Shown in pieces: positions 1 to 8,694 of a DNA stretch of 64,000 bases. The stretch is from Flavobacterium sp. N1994. GTDB taxonomy: Bacteria > Bacteroidota > Bacteroidia > Flavobacteriales > Flavobacteriaceae. The notes beneath the pieces were generated by a model that saw only the letters and a list, made by a program, of their open reading frames with translations, did no database searches and had not been told where the DNA came from. Both the position numbers and the translations under genes were made by a program. Numbering within the stretch: the first letter of the stretch is position 1; each line of letters opens with the position of its first letter. The DNA lies in NCBI RefSeq assembly GCF_025947145.1, contig NZ_CP109999.1:3038001-3102000 (forward strand). Reading direction: 5' to 3'.

Positions 1-264
1 ATGAGTGTTGTTGAATCATTAGCAGCTGGTATTCCAGTAATATCAGTAGATTGCGAAACAGGGCCAAAAGAAATTATTCAAAATAACTATAATGGATTAT
101 TGGTTCAAAATTATGATGAAAAAGCGTTGTCAGAAGCCATTCATAATTTGATTTTTGATGAAAATTTGTATAGGATTTGCAAAAATAATGCTCAAAAAAG
201 CGTAGAACACTTATCTTTGACAACCATTGCCCGACATTGGAAAAATTTATTAGAAGCAAAATGA
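1..264 (+). CDS. Glycosyltransferase, GT4-like, C-terminal fragment (5' end outside window)
   Basis: This is the last 87 residues of a GT-B fold glycosyltransferase that begins before the window; the first ATG seen may be internal. The segment MSVVESLAAGIPVISVD followed by GPKEII and a GLLV stretch is the classic nucleotide-sugar binding end of family GT4 (the E-x7-E region; E5 and E24 here), which transfers an activated sugar to a growing glycan in the cytoplasm. The stop overlaps the ATG of the next gene (ATGA), so the two are translationally coupled. The following sugar-modifying enzyme and glycosyltransferases suggest a surface polysaccharide or glycoprotein glycan cluster. Donor and acceptor cannot be told from this fragment. 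Confidence 0.85.
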   Translation: MSVVESLAAGIPVISVDCETGPKEIIQNNYNGLLVQNYDEKALSEAIHNLIFDENLYRICKNNAQKSVEHLSLTTIARHWKNLLEAK

Positions 265-674
265 CAACCATCCACGACGTCCAAGTTATTGATATTAAAA
301 AGGTACACGATACTCGTGGTAATCTTTCTGTTATTGAGGACAATGCTATACCATTCGAAATGAAAAGGGTTTATTATTTATATGATATTCCTAGTGGAGG
401 TAGACGTGGTGGGCACTCACATAAAAATCAACAAGAGTTTTTAGTAGCGTTGAGCGGAAGTTTTGATGTGATTTTAAATGACGGAAGTGAAGAAAAAACA
501 GTAACGCTTAACAAACCAAATGTTGGCCTACTTATCGTTAATGGGATTTGGCGCGAGTTGCATAATTTTTCTTCAGGTTCTGTTTGCTTAGTCTTGGCTT
601 CAGGTATTTTTGAAGAAGCCGATTACATTAGAGATTATACAGATTATAAACTATCTAAAAACCGAATTTCCTAA
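261..674 (+). CDS. FdtA/QdtA-like dTDP-sugar 3,4-ketoisomerase (cupin)
   Basis: This 137-residue protein is a WxcM/FdtA-type cupin. Such enzymes isomerise dTDP-4-keto-6-deoxyglucose to the 3-keto sugar on the way to 3-amino-3,6-dideoxyhexoses (Fuc3NAc or Qui3NAc). Family hallmarks visible are the N-terminal DTRGNLSVIE, the VYYLYDIP strand, the active-site pair in GGHSHK (His52 and His54), and WRELHNF followed by the DYIRDY tail. I chose ATG 261, which overlaps the upstream stop, over an upstream in-frame start at 237 that lies inside the preceding gene. The last 24 bases overlap the convergent glycosyltransferase. No aminotransferase partner is visible here; it is probably upstream. The product stereochemistry cannot be assigned from sequence. 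Confidence 0.85.
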   Translation: MTTIHDVQVIDIKKVHDTRGNLSVIEDNAIPFEMKRVYYLYDIPSGGRRGGHSHKNQQEFLVALSGSFDVILNDGSEEKTVTLNKPNVGLLIVNGIWRELHNFSSGSVCLVLASGIFEEADYIRDYTDYKLSKNRIS

Positions 675-1577
675 GCCAATATTGGTTGTGAATTTTTGAA
701 ATTGGATAAGTATTTTCAATATAATTGCTGGCATTTTAAGTAGTATTCTTTTTTTCCAAGGTAGACTTTTCAAGTCTATGGTTGAATAAATTTCTTCAGC
801 TAATTTGTAATTACTTAAGAGTTTACACTTTATCACCGCGGCAAACCGATTCAAATCGATGTATTGTTTTAATTTGGGATTTTGCTTTTCTAATAAAGCG
901 TATTTATTGAAAGTATAAGGTTCAAAAAAGTAATTCCATTGCCTAGAAATACTACTTTCATCATACACATATTTTGCCAAAATTTCCCAAATAAATACGA
1001 TAGGATAGTTAAGTCCAATACGAATCCATAACTCTGTATCTTCACATTTTTTAATTATCGGGTCAAAATTTCCCACAGTCCTCAAGACACTTTTGTGTAT
1101 TGCAATACTTGATGTCCATAACACACATTCTTTTTGGCTGGCATCAAAGAAATTCACAATTTCAAAATAGGATATTTTGGGAATGGAATATTGAGCAGTA
1201 ATACTTTTTTTATTGGTTTCAATTTCAATAGCGGTAGCAAATACTTTTTGTTCTGGTAGCTTTTGAATATAAGAATGCATGGTGGACAAAAAAGTGGGAT
1301 GCCAAAAATCATCGGCATCTAAAAAGCAGATGAATTCTCCTTGTGCTTTTTCAATCCCAAAATTTCTTGCGATAGCTACTCCTTCATTTAATTTTGAAAA
1401 ATAATGAATTCTAGGATCGTTATAAGACAAAATTTTAGCTTCGCTTTCATCCGTTGAACCATCATTGACAATAATAATTTCAAAATCAGTAAAAGATTGG
1501 TTTAAAACACTTTTCAATGTTTTTTTAACAAATGGTTCTTTGTTGAAAACTGGAATAATTATCGAAAAAAATGGCAT
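651..1577 (-). CDS. Family 2 glycosyltransferase
   Basis: A 308-residue GT-A fold glycosyltransferase of family GT2. The N-terminus PFFSIIIPVFNKEPF, the VNDGSTD nucleotide-binding loop (residues 37-43) and the metal-binding DADD (87-90) are all present, followed by a roughly 200-residue acceptor region. A C-terminal hydrophobic/basic stretch (KKRILLKMPAIILKILI) may make peripheral membrane contact. It presumably adds one sugar to a surface glycan. It lies convergent to the FdtA-like gene (24 bp overlap at the 3' ends) and divergent from the next glycosyltransferase. A TATATTTG box on the minus strand (1594-1601) sits 17 bases upstream of its ATG. Donor sugar unknown. Confidence 0.9.
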   Translation of the reverse strand: MPFFSIIIPVFNKEPFVKKTLKSVLNQSFTDFEIIIVNDGSTDESEAKILSYNDPRIHYFSKLNEGVAIARNFGIEKAQGEFICFLDADDFWHPTFLSTMHSYIQKLPEQKVFATAIEIETNKKSITAQYSIPKISYFEIVNFFDASQKECVLWTSSIAIHKSVLRTVGNFDPIIKKCEDTELWIRIGLNYPIVFIWEILAKYVYDESSISRQWNYFFEPYTFNKYALLEKQNPKLKQYIDLNRFAAVIKCKLLSNYKLAEEIYSTIDLKSLPWKKRILLKMPAIILKILIQFQKFTTNIGLGNSVFR

Positions 1578-1593
1578 AAGTCAATTTTGAATT

Positions 1594-1601
1594 CAAATAT
1601 A
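1594..1601 (-). promoter_or_regulatory. Bacteroidota -7 box for the GT2 gene
   Basis: Read on the minus strand these bases are TATATTTG, an exact match to the Bacteroidota -7 consensus TAnnTTTG. The box is 17 bases upstream of the GT2 start, giving a short leader. I see no convincing -33 TTG at the usual spacing. Confidence 0.5.
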
Positions 1602-1634
1602 CTCAAAAGACGCATTTACTTCTTTTTAAAATGC

Positions 1635-1642
1635 TATTTTTG
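1635..1642 (+). promoter_or_regulatory. Possible -7 box for the GT4-like gene, deciding its start
   Basis: TATTTTTG fits the TAnnTTTG consensus and lies between two in-frame ATGs (1631 and 1652). If it is the promoter, transcription begins just before 1652 and the upstream ATG cannot be used; the mRNA would then be nearly leaderless. No -33 TTG is evident, so this remains tentative. Confidence 0.35.
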
Positions 1643-1651
1643 TCTATTATA

Positions 1652-2776
1652 ATGCAAACAAAACCGCTTCACATCATCAGCTTTGACAATCCGTTTCCGC
1701 CAGATTTTGGTGGAGCTATTGATGTTTTTTATAAAGTTAAAGCTTTGCATGCTATTGGTTTTACTATTCATTTGCATTGTTTTTATGAGGATAGGGATGT
1801 CGTTTCAAATGAATTAAAAGCCATCACTGAAAAGGTTTACTTATATAAGAAAAACAAAAATCCATTTTTTCTTTTTTCTCAATATCCTTTCCCGGTGGTT
1901 TGCCGTTTTCGCAATGAATTAATCGAGAATTTAGCAAAAGTCGATGCGCCTATTTTTTTTGAAGGATTACATACGACTATGATTCTTCAAAAGATTAAAT
2001 TAGATAATAAAAAATACTTGCGACTCCATAATATTGAGTCTAATTTTTATGCTGGAATGAGCCAGAATGAAACCAATTATTTTAAAAAGATAGCTTATCA
2101 TTATGCCGCTCAAAAGTATATTGATTATCAGAAAAATATAGCCAACTTCGATCATGTTTTTACGCTTTCCACTTATGAGAACGACTTTGCAAAAACGATT
2201 ACAGATAAGGTAAGTTATGTTCCGGTTTTTCATGGCAATGAACAGGTGGCGCCACTTTCTGAATATGGAAATTATGCTTTTTATCATGGCGATTTAAGAT
2301 TGGCTGACAATAAGAATGCCGCTAAGTTTTTAATAAAAGTTTTTAAACAGATTGGTGATTACAAATTGATAATAGCTTCCTCTAATGGAAAAAAAATGGT
2401 TGAAAAGAGAACTAAAAATTTACCAAATATTGAGTTTGTTGAACTTAAAAATGATTCTCAATTAGACGATTTATTCAAGAATGCTCATATCAATGTAATG
2501 TTGTCTTTTCAAAAATCGGGGACAAAACTGAAAGTTATCAATTCGCTTTTTAAGAGTAGATTTTGTTTGGTTAATTCCAATATGGTTGATGATGAACAAG
2601 TGCTTAAATTTTGTGAACTTGCCCATTCAAAAGAAGAATTCATTGCGAAAATAAAAACACTAAGAAATCAACCTTTTCAAGATGTAGATAATAGAAATCA
2701 GGCTTTCTCCAAAGTGCTGAACGATATAAATAATGCAAAACAAATAGCTAAAATCATAGACTATGACATGGGATAG
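1652..2776 (+). CDS. GT4-like glycosyltransferase
   Basis: A 374-residue glycosyltransferase with GT-B architecture. It begins with MQTKPLHIISFDNPFPPDFGG, the glycine-rich opening typical of GT4 enzymes, and has a second Rossmann half starting around YAFYHGDLRLADNKNAAKFL, where family members bind the nucleotide sugar. The C-terminal half (NAHINVMLSFQKSGTKLKVINSLF) corresponds to the donor site, though the usual glutamates are less clear than in the fragment at the window start. The start at 1652 is preferred over 1631, which would add an unrelated hydrophobic stretch and lies upstream of a possible -7 box. The 3' end overlaps the next ORF by 14 bases, indicating coupled expression. Substrate unknown. 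Confidence 0.8.
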   Translation: MQTKPLHIISFDNPFPPDFGGAIDVFYKVKALHAIGFTIHLHCFYEDRDVVSNELKAITEKVYLYKKNKNPFFLFSQYPFPVVCRFRNELIENLAKVDAPIFFEGLHTTMILQKIKLDNKKYLRLHNIESNFYAGMSQNETNYFKKIAYHYAAQKYIDYQKNIANFDHVFTLSTYENDFAKTITDKVSYVPVFHGNEQVAPLSEYGNYAFYHGDLRLADNKNAAKFLIKVFKQIGDYKLIIASSNGKKMVEKRTKNLPNIEFVELKNDSQLDDLFKNAHINVMLSFQKSGTKLKVINSLFKSRFCLVNSNMVDDEQVLKFCELAHSKEEFIAKIKTLRNQPFQDVDNRNQAFSKVLNDINNAKQIAKIIDYDMG

Positions 2777-3590
2777 AGTTTCATTAGCCACCTTAATTTT
2801 TGAAAAAATTTCTTCAGAAAAAGAACAATTAAAACAACGGTTTTCTGCTTCTCAAAATGGTATAGGACATTTGTGGTTAGATGATTTGTTGCCAGATGAA
2901 ATTGCAGAAAATATTGCAAAAGTATTTCCAGAACCGAATCAAATGGTCTTAAAAAAAAGCATCCGTGAAAACAAGTATATAGCCGCTCAAATGGATTTGT
3001 ACAATCCGTTACTTGAAGAAATTATTTATGCGTTTCAAGACAAAAGAGTGGTTGCGGTTATAGGTGAAATTTGCAATGTTAAGCATCCTATTCCTGATGA
3101 ATATTTATATGCTGGAGGTATTTCCTTAATGGGAAGCAAACAATTTCTCAATCCCCATTTAGACAATTCTCATGACAAAGACCGCAATTTATGGCGTGTG
3201 CTGAATTTATTGTACTATGTGACACCCAATTGGAAAGAAGAATACGGTGGTAACTTAGAACTTTGGCCTAATGGATTAGATCAGAAGCCCATCACAATTC
3301 ATAGTAAATTCAATCGTTTGGCGATTATGGAGACCCATAATAATTCGTTGCATTCGGTTTCACCAGTAGTTTTTGAAGGGTATCGACGTTGTGTTTCTAA
3401 TTATTATTTTTCTGATTCTCCTTTATTGGCTTCAGATAGCTTTCATGTGACTTCATTTCGTGGTAGACCTGAAAATAAATTATCTGATTTAATTTTGAGA
3501 ACCGACACTTTTTTAAGAATGTGTTTGCGTAAAATTTTCAAAAAAGGCATCAAAGAAAATCCACACGTTTACAAGAAAAAAGAGAATTAA
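2763..3590 (+). CDS. 2-oxoglutarate/Fe(II)-dependent oxygenase
   Basis: A 275-residue double-stranded beta-helix oxygenase (prolyl-4-hydroxylase-like 2OG-Fe(II) superfamily). The iron triad is visible as H132-x-D134 in NPHLDNSHD and H197 in NNSLHSVSP, with Arg208/Arg209 in GYRRCVSNYYF as the likely 2-oxoglutarate carboxylate ligand. Family members hydroxylate proteins, lipids or sugars in the cytoplasm. The gene overlaps the upstream glycosyltransferase by 14 bases and abuts the membrane protein downstream with a one-base TAATG overlap, so it belongs to the glycan operon. I infer modification of a glycan precursor or a carrier; the substrate is not predictable. Confidence 0.85.
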   Translation: MTWDRVSLATLIFEKISSEKEQLKQRFSASQNGIGHLWLDDLLPDEIAENIAKVFPEPNQMVLKKSIRENKYIAAQMDLYNPLLEEIIYAFQDKRVVAVIGEICNVKHPIPDEYLYAGGISLMGSKQFLNPHLDNSHDKDRNLWRVLNLLYYVTPNWKEEYGGNLELWPNGLDQKPITIHSKFNRLAIMETHNNSLHSVSPVVFEGYRRCVSNYYFSDSPLLASDSFHVTSFRGRPENKLSDLILRTDTFLRMCLRKIFKKGIKENPHVYKKKEN

Positions 3591-4855
3591 TGCCATCATT
3601 TTTTGTAAAATATAAATTTCATTTTCTCCTAATACTAATTGGGTTGCTTTGGATTTCTCTCTTTGATTTTATGACCCAAATGAGTAGTCAAGGCGTGATG
3701 CATTCTGATTCTTTCAACTATCAAGAGTCGGCCAAAAACTTATATGTTTTTTACAGAGGTCATAACTATCGGCCTATTTTAATGGCGGCAATTTCTGGAA
3801 TTCCTTATCTATTTGGAGGTTCTGATGAAAGTATTTTTACCTTCGGTTTTTATGTTAATCTGGTTTGTTGGCTAGCCACTTCATTATTGCTGTTTGACAT
3901 TTTAAAAAAAACGATCAAGCCAAAAAATGCTTTTCTTTTCTCGTTGCTATATTTCTTTACAGTGGGCAATACAGCACATGTTTTTCATTTGTTGACTGAG
4001 ACGATTTATATTTTTATGTTTGTTTTGGCCTTTTACTTTTTGCTAAAATATTATGAGAAACACCGTTTTTTATGGCTTTCTTTAGCGTTAAGCGTATTCG
4101 TTTTAAGTATGCTAATTAAACCAGGTTCTAAGTTTTTGGCAATTGTTTTCGTGGTTTGTTTTATCAAAATTATTTTCAAAAATTACAAATCAAAAGCAAG
4201 TTGGTTTTTGTATGGTAGTTTGTTTTTGGTCTTTATTCAGTGTGCCGGAATGAAATACCAATTCGGAGATTTTACAGTTAGTTATATTGATGCCCCGACT
4301 TATTATGGCTATATTGGAAGTAAGGCTATGTGTATCAAGTATGGCAAAGAATACAGTCAAATAAATAACCCAAGAGCAGATTATATTTTTAGTAATGAAT
4401 CTAAAAATCAAAAAATAATTGCGGCTGAGGATTTTAAAAAGCAATTGCAGTTTAATAAAATCAATTTGTTAAAGGCATATTTCTCAGATGTTATAGAGAA
4501 TACTAAGAGTGGTAACAGTTGTCTTTATGAATGTAAAAATCTAAGAAGAGTAAATCAAAGTTTCTTTGATGTGTCAAAAAACGTATTATTTGCTATCACT
4601 AAATGGCAAAACCGACTTTTTACTTTAGTAGCCCTTCTGTTATCAGCTTACTTTTTATTTAATAATTACAGAAAGGAAAGAGTATACTTTTTTATGGCCT
4701 TTTTTATTACTTATATCATTTTGCTTTCGGGAATATCTTGTGGTCAAGGCGATAGATTTCACCTAGTGACTTTTCCTTTTATGATAGTGCTTTTGGCAAA
4801 ATTTTTATCAGAAAGAAAACAACTTAAACCGTTTTTTGAACCACTTCAAAAATAG
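3590..4855 (+). CDS. Polytopic membrane protein, possible GT-C glycosyltransferase
   Basis: A 421-residue membrane protein with roughly nine or ten hydrophobic segments, starting with FHFLLILIGLLWISLFDFM. A soluble loop of about 120 residues (near residues 220-340) contains several cysteines. After the first membrane segment there is an acidic stretch (MHSDSFNYQESAKN) where GT-C enzymes such as ArnT or family GT39 carry catalytic Asp/Glu, and the context is a glycan cluster, so a lipid-linked sugar transferase is plausible but not proven. An O-antigen polymerase-like role is an alternative. Its start overlaps the oxygenase stop by one base. The last 32 bases overlap the convergent ftsE gene. 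Confidence 0.7.
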   Translation: MPSFFVKYKFHFLLILIGLLWISLFDFMTQMSSQGVMHSDSFNYQESAKNLYVFYRGHNYRPILMAAISGIPYLFGGSDESIFTFGFYVNLVCWLATSLLLFDILKKTIKPKNAFLFSLLYFFTVGNTAHVFHLLTETIYIFMFVLAFYFLLKYYEKHRFLWLSLALSVFVLSMLIKPGSKFLAIVFVVCFIKIIFKNYKSKASWFLYGSLFLVFIQCAGMKYQFGDFTVSYIDAPTYYGYIGSKAMCIKYGKEYSQINNPRADYIFSNESKNQKIIAAEDFKKQLQFNKINLLKAYFSDVIENTKSGNSCLYECKNLRRVNQSFFDVSKNVLFAITKWQNRLFTLVALLLSAYFLFNNYRKERVYFFMAFFITYIILLSGISCGQGDRFHLVTFPFMIVLLAKFLSERKQLKPFFEPLQK

Positions 4856-5507
4856 TATTGTCTTCGCATTTCAAAGTTTTCGCTGGGAATTTCATAATTA
4901 CAGCATAATCGTGGGTAGCCATAATCACCGTTTTTCCATTTTCATTGATTTTTTTCAAAACAGCTAATACTTCCGCACTAGTTTGTGGATCAAGGTTTCC
5001 TGTCGGTTCATCAGCAAGGATTAATTCAGGGTCGTTTAGCAAAGCTCTAGCAATAGCCACTCTTTGTTGTTCACCACCCGATAGTTGATGAGGCATTTTG
5101 TTAGTCAGACCTTTCATACCAACACTATTCAACACTTCATCGATTTTAGTTTGCATTTCGGTTTTGTCTGTCCAGCCCGTTGCTTTTAAGACAAATAGCA
5201 TGTTCTCATTGACACTTCGGTCAGGCAATAATTGAAAATCTTGAAAAACAATCCCTAATTTTCTTCTCAAAAACGGAATGTCATTTTCTTTTAAACCGAC
5301 TAAATCGTAACCCACAATGTTTCCAGTTCCAGTGGTTAATTGCAAATCACCATAAAGGGTCTTCATAAAACTACTTTTTCCAGTTCCTGTTTTCCCAATG
5401 ATGTATAGAAATTCACCTTCTTTAACTTCAAGATTTATTTGTGATAAAATCACTCTATTTTCTTGATAAATAGTTGCGTTTTTTAGAGATAAAATAGTTT
5501 CTGACAT
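4824..5507 (-). CDS. ftsE: FtsE-like ABC transporter ATP-binding protein
   Basis: A 227-residue ABC ATPase. Walker A GKTGTGKS (residues 38-45), Q-loop VFQDFQLL, signature LSGGEQQ (142-148) and Walker B LILADEP (162-168) are intact, followed by the H-loop ATHD. FtsE with membrane partner FtsX acts at the division site, transmitting ATP hydrolysis to periplasmic peptidoglycan hydrolases. The short domain and LGIVFQDFQLLPDRSV wording match the FtsE/LolD group. No ftsX is adjacent, which is common in Bacteroidota. I chose ATG 5507 (MSETILS) over an in-frame ATG 12 bases upstream. LolD-type function is the main alternative. Confidence 0.8.
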   Translation of the reverse strand: MSETILSLKNATIYQENRVILSQINLEVKEGEFLYIIGKTGTGKSSFMKTLYGDLQLTTGTGNIVGYDLVGLKENDIPFLRRKLGIVFQDFQLLPDRSVNENMLFVLKATGWTDKTEMQTKIDEVLNSVGMKGLTNKMPHQLSGGEQQRVAIARALLNDPELILADEPTGNLDPQTSAEVLAVLKKINENGKTVIMATHDYAVIMKFPAKTLKCEDNTIFEVVQKTV

Positions 5508-5543
5508 GAGTAATTCCATTTATTGGGTAAAAATAGTAAATAT

Positions 5544-5571
5544 AAATTCCAATTTCCAAATTCTAAATCCC
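5544..5571. repeat. Four tandem A/T-rich heptamers
   Basis: Four consecutive 7-base units (AAATTCC, AATTTCC, AAATTCT, AAATCCC) lie in the 162-base gap between the divergent ftsE and TPR-protein genes. The units differ by one or two bases. Function is unknown; they may influence either divergent promoter or be a slippage-prone low-complexity tract. Confidence 0.6.
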
Positions 5572-5641
5572 ATAATAAAAATTGTTTAAAAGAATGTTTA
5601 TAATAAAAGCTGTAGTTTTTACGTTATAGGTAATAGGACAC

Positions 5642-5649
5642 TATTTTTG
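5642..5649 (+). promoter_or_regulatory. -7 box of the TPR/barrel operon
   Basis: TATTTTTG matches TAnnTTTG and is 21 bases before the ATG of the TPR protein. No clear -33 TTG is seen at the expected spacing. Confidence 0.45.
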
Positions 5650-5669
5650 GGATAGAAAAAATAAAAAAC

Positions 5670-8600
5670 ATGCGTAAATTTTTAATGTTATTTTTTCTGC
5701 TTTCTATAGCAGGGATAAATCAGGTTTCAGCACAGCAGTCGGCTATTTATACGAGTAACTTGTCGGAATTTGACAACGCTATTTCATTGTTTAAAGACAA
5801 ACAGTACCAATCGGCACAAATTCTTTTTGAAAAAGTAAAACACGAAAACAACAATCAGGATGTTCAAGCGGATTGTGCCTACTATGTTGGTATTTGCGCT
5901 ATTCATTTGAATCAGAATAATGCTGATGAGTTAATCGAAAAATTCATTTCGGATTATCCAACAAGTTCCAAACAAAATCAAGCCTATATTGAAGTGGCTC
6001 AATATTATTTTGAGCAAGGTAAGTTTCCGCAAGCTTTAGAGTATTTTAATAAAGTAGATGAAAACGCTTTAACGTATGAGCAAACAGAAAAATTTACCTT
6101 CCAAAAAGGATATGCATACTTTACGGCAGGAGACAAAAAAGAAGCGGCTAGTTATTTCAACAAAGTGATTAATTCAAAGGAATATGGAGTGCAAGCCAAT
6201 TATTACTTAGGTTTTATGGCTTATGAAGGGGATAATTATAAAGAAGCTAACAAGTATTTCAAACAAGTAGAAACCGAGGAAAAATACTCAGAGAAATTAT
6301 CATATTTCAAAGCAGATATGGCATTCAAATCGGGTGATTTCCAAAAAGCTATTGATGCTGGAGTTTCGGCTATGCCTAAATCAAATGCTTCTGAAAAATC
6401 AGAATTGAATAAAATCATCGGAGAAAGCTACTTCAATTTGCAACAATACGATAAAGCATTGCCTTATCTAAAAGAATACAAAGGCAAAAAAGGAAAATGG
6501 AGTAACACCGATTTTTATCAATTAGGGTACACTTATTACCAGCAAAAAGACTACGAAAATGCTATTGCACAGTTTAATAAAATCATTGATGGTAAAGACT
6601 CGGTAGCGCAAAACGCTTATTATCATTTGGGAGAATGTTATTTCAAAACCGATAAAAAACAACAAGCCTTAAACGCTTTTAAAAGTGCTTCTGAAATGGA
6701 TTTTGATTTAAAAATTCAAGAAGATGCTAATTTAAATTATGCAAAATTGAGTTACGAAATAGGAAACTCGTATCAATCGGTTCCTGATGTTTTGTCTGCG
6801 TTTTTAGCTAAATATCCAAATTCGTCAAGCAAAAATGAAATCGAAGGATTGCTGATTAATTCGTACATCACTTCAAAAAATTATAAAGCAGCTTTGACTT
6901 TATTGGAAAAAAATAACACTCCTGAAAACAGAGAAGCGTACCAAAAAGTATTGTTCTACAGAGGAATCGAATTGTTTACTGATGGTACTTATGCAGAGGC
7001 ATTGAGCATGTTTAAGAAATCTATCGCCAATCAAAAAAATGCAAAAATCACGGCTCGTGCTACTTTTTGGAAAGGAGAAACCGAGTATGTTTTAGATAAT
7101 TTTAATGATGCATTAGTAAGCTTCAAACAATTTGCAGATTCGGCGGAAGCCAAAACAACTCCTGAATATAAGAATATCAATTACAATATTGCGTATGCCT
7201 ATTTCAAACAAAAAGAGTATGACCAAGCAGGTAATTATTTCCAAAGTTTTGTAGATGGGAATAAAGATGACAAAGTACGTTTAAACGATGCTTACTTAAG
7301 ACTTGGAGATAGCCGATTTGTTTCTTCTAAATATTGGCCAGCAATGGATGCTTACAATAAAGCGATAGAAATGAAAGGGATTGATGCCGATTATGCCGCC
7401 TTTCAAAAAGCATTAAGCTATGGTTTTGTTAGCAAAAACGATAAGAAAATAGAGGATTTCAATTCGTTTCTTGCAAAATTCAAAACCTCACAATATCGAG
7501 ATGATGCATTATTCGAGTTAGGAAATACTTATGTTACCGAAAACAAAACAGATTTAGCCATTAAAACGTATGACCAATTATTAAGCGAATTTAAAAATGG
7601 TTCATTTGCTTCAAAAGCGATTTTACGTCAAGGGTTAGTGTATTATAATTCCCAAAAAGATGAATTGGCTATTGCCAAATTTAAAAAGGTAGCTTCCGAT
7701 TACCCTAGAACTCCAGAAGCTTTGGAAGCGGTTTCAACAGCTCGTTTGATTTACATGGATAATGGAAAAGTAAATGAATATGCTGCTTGGGTTAAAACAT
7801 TAGATTTTGTAGAAGTTTCAGATGCTGATTTAGATAATGATACATATGAATCAGCTGAAAAACAATATTTGCAAAACAATACCAAGCAAGCCATAACTAG
7901 TTTGACAAGCTATGTTTCTCAGTTTCCCAACGGAATTCACGCTTTGAAAGCTAATTTCTATTTAGCACAATCTTTATTTGCTGATGGAAAAGAAGTAACT
8001 GCTATTCCCAATTATGAATTTGTTATCAGTAAACCAAGAAACGAATTCACAGAGCAGTCTTTAGCACGTTTAGCAGAAATTCATTTGAAAAAAGACGATT
8101 ATACCAAAGCCGTTCCAGTATTACAACGTTTAGAAACAGAAGCTGATTTTCCTCAAAACGTAACTTTTGCTCAAGCCAATTTGATGAGAGCGTATTATGA
8201 TCAAAAGGATTATCCTAATGCAGTGGTTTATGCTGATAAGGTATTAGCAAACCCAAAAACTGACAACAAAATAAAAAGTGATGCTCAAATTATCGTGGCT
8301 CGTTCTGCTATTAAGGCTAATGATGAACCCAAAGCAAGAACAGCTTACGCTAAATTGTTAACCATAGCTAAAGGTGAAGTAGCGGCAGAAGCTTTATATT
8401 ATGATGCTTATTTCAAAAACAAAGATGGCAAATTTGAAGATTCGAATAAAACAGTTCAAAAATTAGCTAAAGATTATTCGGGGTATAAATATTTTGGTGC
8501 CAAAGGGTTGATTGTTATGGCTAATAATTATTACCAAATGAAAGACAATTTTAGTGCTACTTCCATTTTAGACAGTGTAATTAAAAACTTCAAAGAATTT

Positions 8601-8684
8601 GATGATGTAATTGCAGAAGCACAAGCGCAACTCAAAATAATAAAAGGTGAAGCAGCCAAAACGAATTCATCATTAACTGAATAA
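5670..8684 (+). CDS. Large periplasmic tetratricopeptide-repeat protein
   Basis: A 1004-residue exported protein. A signal peptide (MRKFLMLFFLLSIAGINQVSA, cleaved near residue 21) is followed by TPR-like helical repeats running almost to the C-terminus; examples are YYVGICAIHLNQ, AYYHLGECYFKTDKKQQAL and DDALFELGNTYVTENKTDLA. No catalytic domain is visible, so it is most likely a periplasmic scaffold. An outer-membrane barrel-like protein follows after only 10 bases, so the two are probably co-transcribed and may work as one envelope complex. Related TPR plus barrel pairs recur in Bacteroidota, but I know of no settled function. Confidence 0.85.
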   Translation: MRKFLMLFFLLSIAGINQVSAQQSAIYTSNLSEFDNAISLFKDKQYQSAQILFEKVKHENNNQDVQADCAYYVGICAIHLNQNNADELIEKFISDYPTSSKQNQAYIEVAQYYFEQGKFPQALEYFNKVDENALTYEQTEKFTFQKGYAYFTAGDKKEAASYFNKVINSKEYGVQANYYLGFMAYEGDNYKEANKYFKQVETEEKYSEKLSYFKADMAFKSGDFQKAIDAGVSAMPKSNASEKSELNKIIGESYFNLQQYDKALPYLKEYKGKKGKWSNTDFYQLGYTYYQQKDYENAIAQFNKIIDGKDSVAQNAYYHLGECYFKTDKKQQALNAFKSASEMDFDLKIQEDANLNYAKLSYEIGNSYQSVPDVLSAFLAKYPNSSSKNEIEGLLINSYITSKNYKAALTLLEKNNTPENREAYQKVLFYRGIELFTDGTYAEALSMFKKSIANQKNAKITARATFWKGETEYVLDNFNDALVSFKQFADSAEAKTTPEYKNINYNIAYAYFKQKEYDQAGNYFQSFVDGNKDDKVRLNDAYLRLGDSRFVSSKYWPAMDAYNKAIEMKGIDADYAAFQKALSYGFVSKNDKKIEDFNSFLAKFKTSQYRDDALFELGNTYVTENKTDLAIKTYDQLLSEFKNGSFASKAILRQGLVYYNSQKDELAIAKFKKVASDYPRTPEALEAVSTARLIYMDNGKVNEYAAWVKTLDFVEVSDADLDNDTYESAEKQYLQNNTKQAITSLTSYVSQFPNGIHALKANFYLAQSLFADGKEVTAIPNYEFVISKPRNEFTEQSLARLAEIHLKKDDYTKAVPVLQRLETEADFPQNVTFAQANLMRAYYDQKDYPNAVVYADKVLANPKTDNKIKSDAQIIVARSAIKANDEPKARTAYAKLLTIAKGEVAAEALYYDAYFKNKDGKFEDSNKTVQKLAKDYSGYKYFGAKGLIVMANNYYQMKDNFSATSILDSVIKNFKEFDDVIAEAQAQLKIIKGEAAKTNSSLTE

Positions 8685-8694
8685 GCCCAAATAA

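Noticed and set aside
237..260. Upstream start for the FdtA-like gene
   Set aside because: It lies within the preceding glycosyltransferase; the ATGA overlap at 261 and the family's usual N-terminus favour the later start.
4824..4855. Possible frameshift at the overlap of the membrane protein and ftsE 3' ends
   Set aside because: Both proteins end naturally; convergent 3' overlaps are common and also occur at 651-674.
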